Origin: an uncultured Methylotenera sp.
GTDB taxonomy: Bacteria > Pseudomonadota > Gammaproteobacteria > Burkholderiales > Methylophilaceae
Assembly (NCBI GenBank): GCA_937957775.1
Contig: CALFXV010000024.1
Location: 1 to 9,961, forward strand
DNA length: 9,961 nucleotides
Direction: 5' to 3'
In this document: positions 7,223 through 9,961 of the stretch, one piece after another
Layout of the letters: each line of letters starts with the position of its first letter
How positions within the stretch are numbered: position 1 is the stretch's first letter
Position numbers and translations under genes: made by a program
Notes under the pieces: generated by a model
What the model saw: only the letters and a program-made list of their open reading frames with translations
Told to the model about the DNA's origin: nothing
Databases searched by the model: none

Positions 7223-8749
7223 CTATAAGGCATCGCTATTTTGCAAAATAATTTGCGCGTGTTCGATTATGCGCTGTTGGTCTTCCGGACTGATTTTAGC
7301 CAAGTTGGCGGTCATCAAGCGGGTGCGCGGGTTCTTTTGAAACGTCGCTTGGTGTTTAATCAAAAAATGCCAGTATAAATTGGTCATCGGGCATGCTTGC
7401 TCACCGTAACGCAGCTCGGGTTTGTAAGGGCAACGGTCGCAATAATTGCTCATGCGTTTTACGTAGGCGCCGCTCGCCACATACGGCTTGCTAGTAAAGC
7501 GGCCACCGTTAGCAAACAAAGCCATGCCCGCTACATTGGGCAACTCCACCCATTCAATCGCGTCCACGTAAACCGCCAAATACCAATCGGAAACCTGCTT
7601 GGGCGAAAGCTCGGCCAACAAAGCGAAATTACCGGTAATCATCAGGCGTTGAATGTGGTGGGCGTATCCGTATTTCAGCGTTTGGCCGACGGTATCTTGC
7701 ATACAATGCATCTTGCTTTGCCCGGTCCAATACCAACTTGGCAAGGGTCGATGGTGTTGGTAATGGTTGGCCTCGGCCATGGCCGGCATGTCTAAGTAAT
7801 ACATGCCGCGTATGAATTCGCGCCAACCGACTATTTGCCGAACAAAGCCTTCCACGGCTGCCAAATCCAAGGCCTGTTCTTGGTAAGCATGCAACACCCG
7901 CTCTATGACTTCCCTAGGATTAAGCAGTTTTAAATTTAAACTGCTGGCCAGGACAGCATGCCAGCCAAACGGGGTTTGCTTCCACATGGCATCTTGGTGC
8001 GCGCCAAATTGCGCCAGCCTATGGCACACAAAATGCTCCAATGCGTCCAAGGCCTGCTCACGCGTGACCGGCCAAGCAAACTGCGCCAGCTCGCCCGGGT
8101 GTTTGGGGTATTGTTTTTCGACAAAATCGAACACCTCGCGGCTAATGGCATCGGGCTCAAAACCCAATGGGTCGTTAATTAAGCCTGGGCCATGTTTCGA
8201 ATACGGCTTTCTATTTTGCTCATCAAAGTTCCACTGGCCACCCACAGGTTGGTCATGCGCATCGATCAAAATGCCGTGCTTTTTGCGCATGGCGCGATAA
8301 AAATACTCCAAGCGCAGCTCTTTCTTATCCGCGGCCCACGCGCGAAACTCGGCGTTGCTGCAATAAAAATGCGTGTCATCGGGCATGTGCAAATGCACGT
8401 TTAAGGTTGAGGCCAAGTCCGTGATGGCCGACTTTAATCGCCATTCGCCCGGCTCCACGCAGCACAAATGGGTGGCCTGCATGGTTTGCAGTTTTTCTTT
8501 GAGCACTTGCGTTATGCTCAACTTGGATTCTCTTATGTAAGTCAGCGGGTAACCCTGCTCATGCAGGGTTTGAGCGAAATGCCGCATGGCGGATAAAAAT
8601 AATGCAATCTTAGCCTTGTGCGACCAAACATAATCCGACTCGTGTTGCGACTCTATCATGATGATTTCGTCTGTTTCGGCGTCGAAATGCTTTAACAAGG
8701 GGCTGTCCAAAGTCAGCTGATCACCGAGGATGAGAACTAATCTTTTCAT
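7223..8749 (-). CDS. FeS-type bacterial cryptochrome/(6-4) photolyase (FeS-BCP, PhrB-like)
   Basis: This 508-aa protein is full-length for the deoxyribodipyrimidine photolyase-related family (COG3046). It opens MKRLVLILGDQLTLDSPLL, the family's antenna (lumazine-binding) domain, followed by the helical FAD domain. The four [4Fe-4S] ligands are present: C349 (KMHCMQD), C437 and C440 (NYCDRCP) and C453 (QACPM), with C-x2-C-x12-C spacing. From memory, Agrobacterium PhrB has them at 350/438/441/454, a constant offset of one. The conserved double histidine YAHHIQRLM (H364/H365) is present, as is the W341/W389/Y390 set proposed for electron transfer. Members repair UV (6-4) photoproducts using FAD, a lumazine and the cluster. 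No strong ribosome site is visible before the ATG. First gene of a two-gene photolyase operon. Confidence 0.93.
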   Translation of the reverse strand: MKRLVLILGDQLTLDSPLLKHFDAETDEIIMIESQHESDYVWSHKAKIALFLSAMRHFAQTLHEQGYPLTYIRESKLSITQVLKEKLQTMQATHLCCVEPGEWRLKSAITDLASTLNVHLHMPDDTHFYCSNAEFRAWAADKKELRLEYFYRAMRKKHGILIDAHDQPVGGQWNFDEQNRKPYSKHGPGLINDPLGFEPDAISREVFDFVEKQYPKHPGELAQFAWPVTREQALDALEHFVCHRLAQFGAHQDAMWKQTPFGWHAVLASSLNLKLLNPREVIERVLHAYQEQALDLAAVEGFVRQIVGWREFIRGMYYLDMPAMAEANHYQHHRPLPSWYWTGQSKMHCMQDTVGQTLKYGYAHHIQRLMITGNFALLAELSPKQVSDWYLAVYVDAIEWVELPNVAGMALFANGGRFTSKPYVASGAYVKRMSNYCDRCPYKPELRYGEQACPMTNLYWHFLIKHQATFQKNPRTRLMTANLAKISPEDQQRIIEHAQIILQNSDAL

Positions 8750-8997
8750 GGTTAATGGTGCTTTAAGGATCGGAGACAGTGAGGTTTTTTTAGGGGTTTA
8801 TTTAACGATTTGCTTTCGGACTGCCGCACGCAAAAAAAGTGCGTTTAACCAACACGGGAATGTTAGACGAAGAATGCCGCTATTCGCAGGCTGGATGTTA
8901 GCCAAGGCGATATACTTAGGGCTAAGGAGTGCTTTTAGACCGTATCAATTGATCTAAACTTGGGGACAAATTGGATAAGAATAACGTTGAAGTGACG

Positions 8998-9038
8998 GGG
9001 CAACAAAGGCTAAAGAACAAAACCTTGTGCAGTTGCCC
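8998..9038. repeat. Interrupted hairpin GGGCAAC...GTTGCCC
   Basis: Seven perfect base pairs (8998-9004 with 9032-9038) enclose a second, inner 4-bp pairing AAGG (9006-9009) with CCTT (9023-9026), giving a two-storey stem with an A-rich loop of 13 nt. A G.U pair can be added at the base. There is no T-tract on either side, so it is not a standard terminator. Purpose unknown; it could be part of a structured RNA or chance. Confidence 0.45.
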
Positions 9039-9057
9039 TATCATCGTAAACGCCTGG

Positions 9058-9080
9058 GATCATTAAATAGAATAATGATC
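9058..9080. repeat. Perfect 8-bp inverted repeat GATCATTA-7 nt-TAATGATC
   Basis: The two arms are exact (9058-9065 and 9073-9080) around AATAGAA. Spacing of about 1.5 helical turns centre to centre would suit a dimeric DNA-binding protein. The lack of a T-run argues against a terminator. No gene starts immediately next to it, so its role is unclear. Confidence 0.5.
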
Positions 9081-9104
9081 TATATCCTGTTTGCCACATT
9101 CAAA

Positions 9105-9126
9105 CTCATTAAAAGAGATCAATGAG
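9105..9126 (-). terminator. Weak possible terminator after the small-protein genes
   Basis: On the minus strand CTCATT and AATGAG (9121-9126 and 9105-9110) pair over six bases with a 10-nt loop and are followed by TTTG. It lies 20 nt past the stop of the 34-aa gene. The stem is AT-rich and the T-run short, so this is tentative. Confidence 0.3.
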
Positions 9127-9145
9127 AGTAAGTGACGCTTTTTTA

Positions 9146-9250
9146 TTAGCGGCGTTTTTCTTGAACATTGGCATTTCTGCCAAGAACAACCCCAACAATG
9201 GCTAATATAAAACACCCCAAACCTAGAAAGAAAATTGCTACATCAGGCAT
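9146..9250 (-). CDS. Small single-span membrane protein, 34 aa
   Basis: The ATG at 9250 opens a 34-codon frame beginning MPDVAIFFLGLGCFILAIVG, with one transmembrane helix (about residues 4-23) and a basic C-terminal tail ending NVQEKRR. That charge layout predicts the C-terminus in the cytoplasm. A strong ribosome site, AAAGGA, sits 7 nt upstream, which is the main reason for believing so short a frame. It is the third of three consecutive tiny membrane-protein genes and starts 3 nt past the stop of the one before. I do not recognise the family. Confidence 0.62.
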   Translation of the reverse strand: MPDVAIFFLGLGCFILAIVGVVLGRNANVQEKRR

Positions 9251-9253
9251 GAT

Positions 9254-9424
9254 TTAGTCCTTTCTACTAGTTAATTCAGCGTAAATAGCAAAAGTTAGAA
9301 TCGAGGGGATCCAGGTTGATGTGAATAAAGCTTCATCTTTTTGCCCGGTGAACCACAAATACCCAGTGGTTACAAATGCAATAAATACAGATAAAAAAAT
9401 GCAAATTTCAGACATTTTTCGCAT
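9254..9424 (-). CDS. Small two-helix membrane protein, 56 aa
   Basis: From the ATG at 9424 the frame encodes 56 residues beginning MRKMSEICIFLSVFIAFVTT. A first helix covers about residues 6-25, a short polar loop GQKDEA follows, then a second hydrophobic stretch TWIPSILTFAIYAEL (37-51) and a charged end TSRKD. The ribosome site AAGGAG lies 5 nt before the ATG, close to ideal. An internal ATG at codon 4 is a less likely start. It follows the 63-aa gene by 23 nt and its end nearly abuts the 34-aa gene, so the three look co-transcribed. Composition is much more AT-rich than the genes to the left. No family recognised. Confidence 0.65.
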   Translation of the reverse strand: MRKMSEICIFLSVFIAFVTTGYLWFTGQKDEALFTSTWIPSILTFAIYAELTSRKD

Positions 9425-9447
9425 GACTACTCCTTAATAAACTGCTG

Positions 9448-9639
9448 TTAATGATCGTCTTTCCAAAATCCCCAAGTAGCACAGGCCAGGAAAAAAACGG
9501 CCAGTGATGCGTGCGCTCTTAAATCCGTTTCGCCATGAATTTTGACCATAAATGGGACTATCTTAAATAACCCAAAAAATAACCAAAGTGTGGCCAAGAT
9601 TGATAGTGAAAAACTAATTTTTGCAAATACTTTTCTCAT
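9448..9639 (-). CDS. Small two-helix membrane protein, 63 aa
   Basis: This 63-aa product begins MRKVFAKISFSLSILATLWL and has two hydrophobic helices (about residues 8-31 and 44-59) joined by a polar loop VKIHGETDLRAHA, ending in the charged FWKDDH. Its first residues MRK(V/M) resemble those of the 56-aa neighbour, but the rest does not align convincingly. A purine-rich GAGGG lies 6 nt upstream of the ATG. It is the first gene of the three-gene set, about 20 nt downstream of a plausible promoter. I do not recognise the family and propose no function beyond an inner-membrane location. Confidence 0.68.
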   Translation of the reverse strand: MRKVFAKISFSLSILATLWLFFGLFKIVPFMVKIHGETDLRAHASLAVFFLACATWGFWKDDH

Positions 9640-9660
9640 GTTGGCCCTCTAACTATCCCT

Positions 9661-9693
9661 TAGTATACATTAATACTATCAAAATCAAGTCAA
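9661..9693 (-). promoter_or_regulatory. Candidate promoter with overlapping dyad for the small-protein genes
   Basis: On the minus strand there is a TATACT -10 hexamer (9662-9667). A TTGACT -35 (9688-9693) sits 20 nt upstream, or alternatively TTGATT (9683-9688) 15 nt upstream; neither spacing is the ideal 17. A perfect 6-bp inverted repeat, TAGTAT (9673-9678 read on the minus strand) and ATACTA (9661-9666), covers the -10 and the spacer. A protein bound there would block RNA polymerase, so it may be an operator. The 63-aa gene starts about 20 nt downstream. Confidence 0.4.
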
Positions 9694-9704
9694 TCGCCAC
9701 GCCT

Positions 9705-9716
9705 AGACTGCAGTCT
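9705..9716. repeat. Perfect 12-bp palindrome AGACTGCAGTCT
   Basis: The palindrome has no loop, so it is a better protein site than a hairpin. It lies 12 nt upstream of the candidate -35 of the small-protein genes. A plus-strand T-run follows it directly. Could be an upstream regulator site; a chance occurrence is also possible. Confidence 0.35.
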
Positions 9717-9850
9717 TTTTAAATAGGCAATGGGATGGAATGTTTTTTACTGCACGGGTGGTCTTGTTATTCAACGCAGGCTTGCTTATATGCTAGTAAG
9801 AAGAGATCAGACGATGGCTGCGTAGTCTGGACGAAGTCTGGGAGACTGAA
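9717..9850. other. Gene-free spacer between the small-protein promoter and the tRNA terminator
   Basis: I see no supported gene here; the longest plus-strand frame from an ATG is about 31 codons with no ribosome site. Near 9814-9847 AGTCTGG occurs twice and is followed by AGACTG, so related short words recur, but no clear repeat unit emerges. Confidence 0.4.
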
Positions 9851-9888
9851 ATTGAAAACGGCCTCTAGGACTGATGCCCTAGAAGCCG
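9851..9888 (-). terminator. Rho-independent terminator of the tRNA-Lys locus
   Basis: On the minus strand an 11-bp stem (9878-9888 with 9859-9869) encloses an 8-nt loop and is followed by TTTTCAATTT. One of the pairs is a G.U that forms only in the minus-strand transcript (it would be C.A on the other strand), which fixes the direction. It begins 9 nt past the tRNA CCA, as expected for a tRNA transcription unit. Confidence 0.82.
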
Positions 9889-9897
9889 CTTGGATAT

Positions 9898-9942
9898 TGG
9901 TAGGGCGTGCGGGGATCGAACCCACGACAAACGGATTAAAAG
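9898..9942 (-). tRNA. 3' half of a tRNA-Lys(UUU) gene; probable attachment-site copy
   Basis: Read on the minus strand, 9942 down to 9898 gives the anticodon loop CTTTTAA (anticodon TTT at 9940-9938), the 3' anticodon strand TCCGT, a five-base variable region, and a T-arm with a paired stem around TTCGATC. The 3' acceptor strand ACGCCCT, discriminator A and an encoded CCA follow. Upstream of the loop the match stops: the five bases that should pair with TCCGT read CGACA, and no normal D-arm appears in the 19 bases left before the window edge. A tRNA cut exactly at the anticodon loop with its 3' part retained is typical of the distal attachment site left by a tyrosine recombinase. Alternatives are a decayed tRNA or an intron in the loop. 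Confidence 0.72.
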
Positions 9943-9961
9943 TGTCGAGGCTCTGTTCTAG

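Larger units (their letters stand above)
8750..9145. other. Gene-free AT-rich gap containing inverted repeats
   Basis: I see no convincing gene in this stretch of about 400 nt. It should hold the promoter of the photolyase operon on the minus strand, but no clear -35/-10 pair stands out. It does contain three inverted repeats: CGCAC/GTGCG (8825-8843), GGGCAAC/GTTGCCC (8998-9038) and GATCATTA/TAATGATC (9058-9080). The last two are annotated separately. Confidence 0.5.

Noticed and set aside
8825..8843. CGCAC/GTGCG hairpin upstream of the photolyase operon
   Set aside because: Only five pairs with a poly-A loop, and no link to a transcript end or a promoter.
8730..8957. A 75-codon plus-strand frame upstream of the photolyase operon
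   Set aside because: It starts inside the photolyase coding region, has no ribosome site and its product shows no recognisable pattern.
9898..9961. Reading the right edge as an intact tRNA, the 3' end of tmRNA, or a tRNA with a group I intron
   Set aside because: The 5' anticodon strand and D-arm do not fit; the acceptor end is unlike the usual tmRNA AGCTCC end; and there is no G just before the loop sequence as an intron 3' end would need. The intron option is not fully excluded because the window ends.

Overview
The window looks like chromosomal DNA of a Gram-negative proteobacterium, most likely a betaproteobacterium. The evidence is a System I cytochrome c maturation (ccm) cluster, an FeS-type bacterial cryptochrome/photolyase, a DUF3429 membrane protein and the 3' half of a proteobacterial-type tRNA-Lys. 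Base composition is moderate, but the last kilobase is clearly more AT-rich. The taxonomic guess rests on general resemblance only.

Positions 1-3473 (minus strand) carry ccmABCDEF in the canonical order with tight or overlapping junctions; ccmF runs off the left edge. CcmA/CcmB are the ABC transporter, CcmC and CcmD load heme onto the periplasmic chaperone CcmE, and CcmF transfers it to apocytochrome. A non-coding gap (3474-3810) holds a possible ccm promoter and a clear hairpin terminator for the next gene. Positions 3811-4821 (minus) encode a zinc-free medium-chain dehydrogenase/reductase. Facing the other way, 4992-5462 encodes an exported MORN-2 repeat protein, followed 21 nt later by a DUF3429 membrane protein gene broken by an apparent one-base deletion.

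Positions 5951-8749 (minus) hold a two-gene photolyase/cryptochrome operon. The first gene (508 aa) is a textbook FeS-BCP / (6-4) photolyase with all four cluster cysteines. The second (415 aa) is the most unusual protein here: its FAD-binding domain is N-terminal and a photolyase antenna-like alpha/beta domain follows it, the reverse of the normal order. It also carries its own four-cysteine set in the FAD domain.

Positions 8750-9961 are AT-rich and mostly non-coding. They contain three tiny consecutive membrane-protein genes on the minus strand (63, 56 and 34 aa; two are too short for ordinary gene callers), a candidate promoter with an overlapping dyad, and several inverted repeats. At the right edge is the 3' half of a tRNA-Lys(UUU) gene with its own terminator. 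The sequence stops matching tRNA exactly at the anticodon loop, which is what the distal attachment site of a tRNA-integrated element looks like. If so, the element lies to the right of the window.
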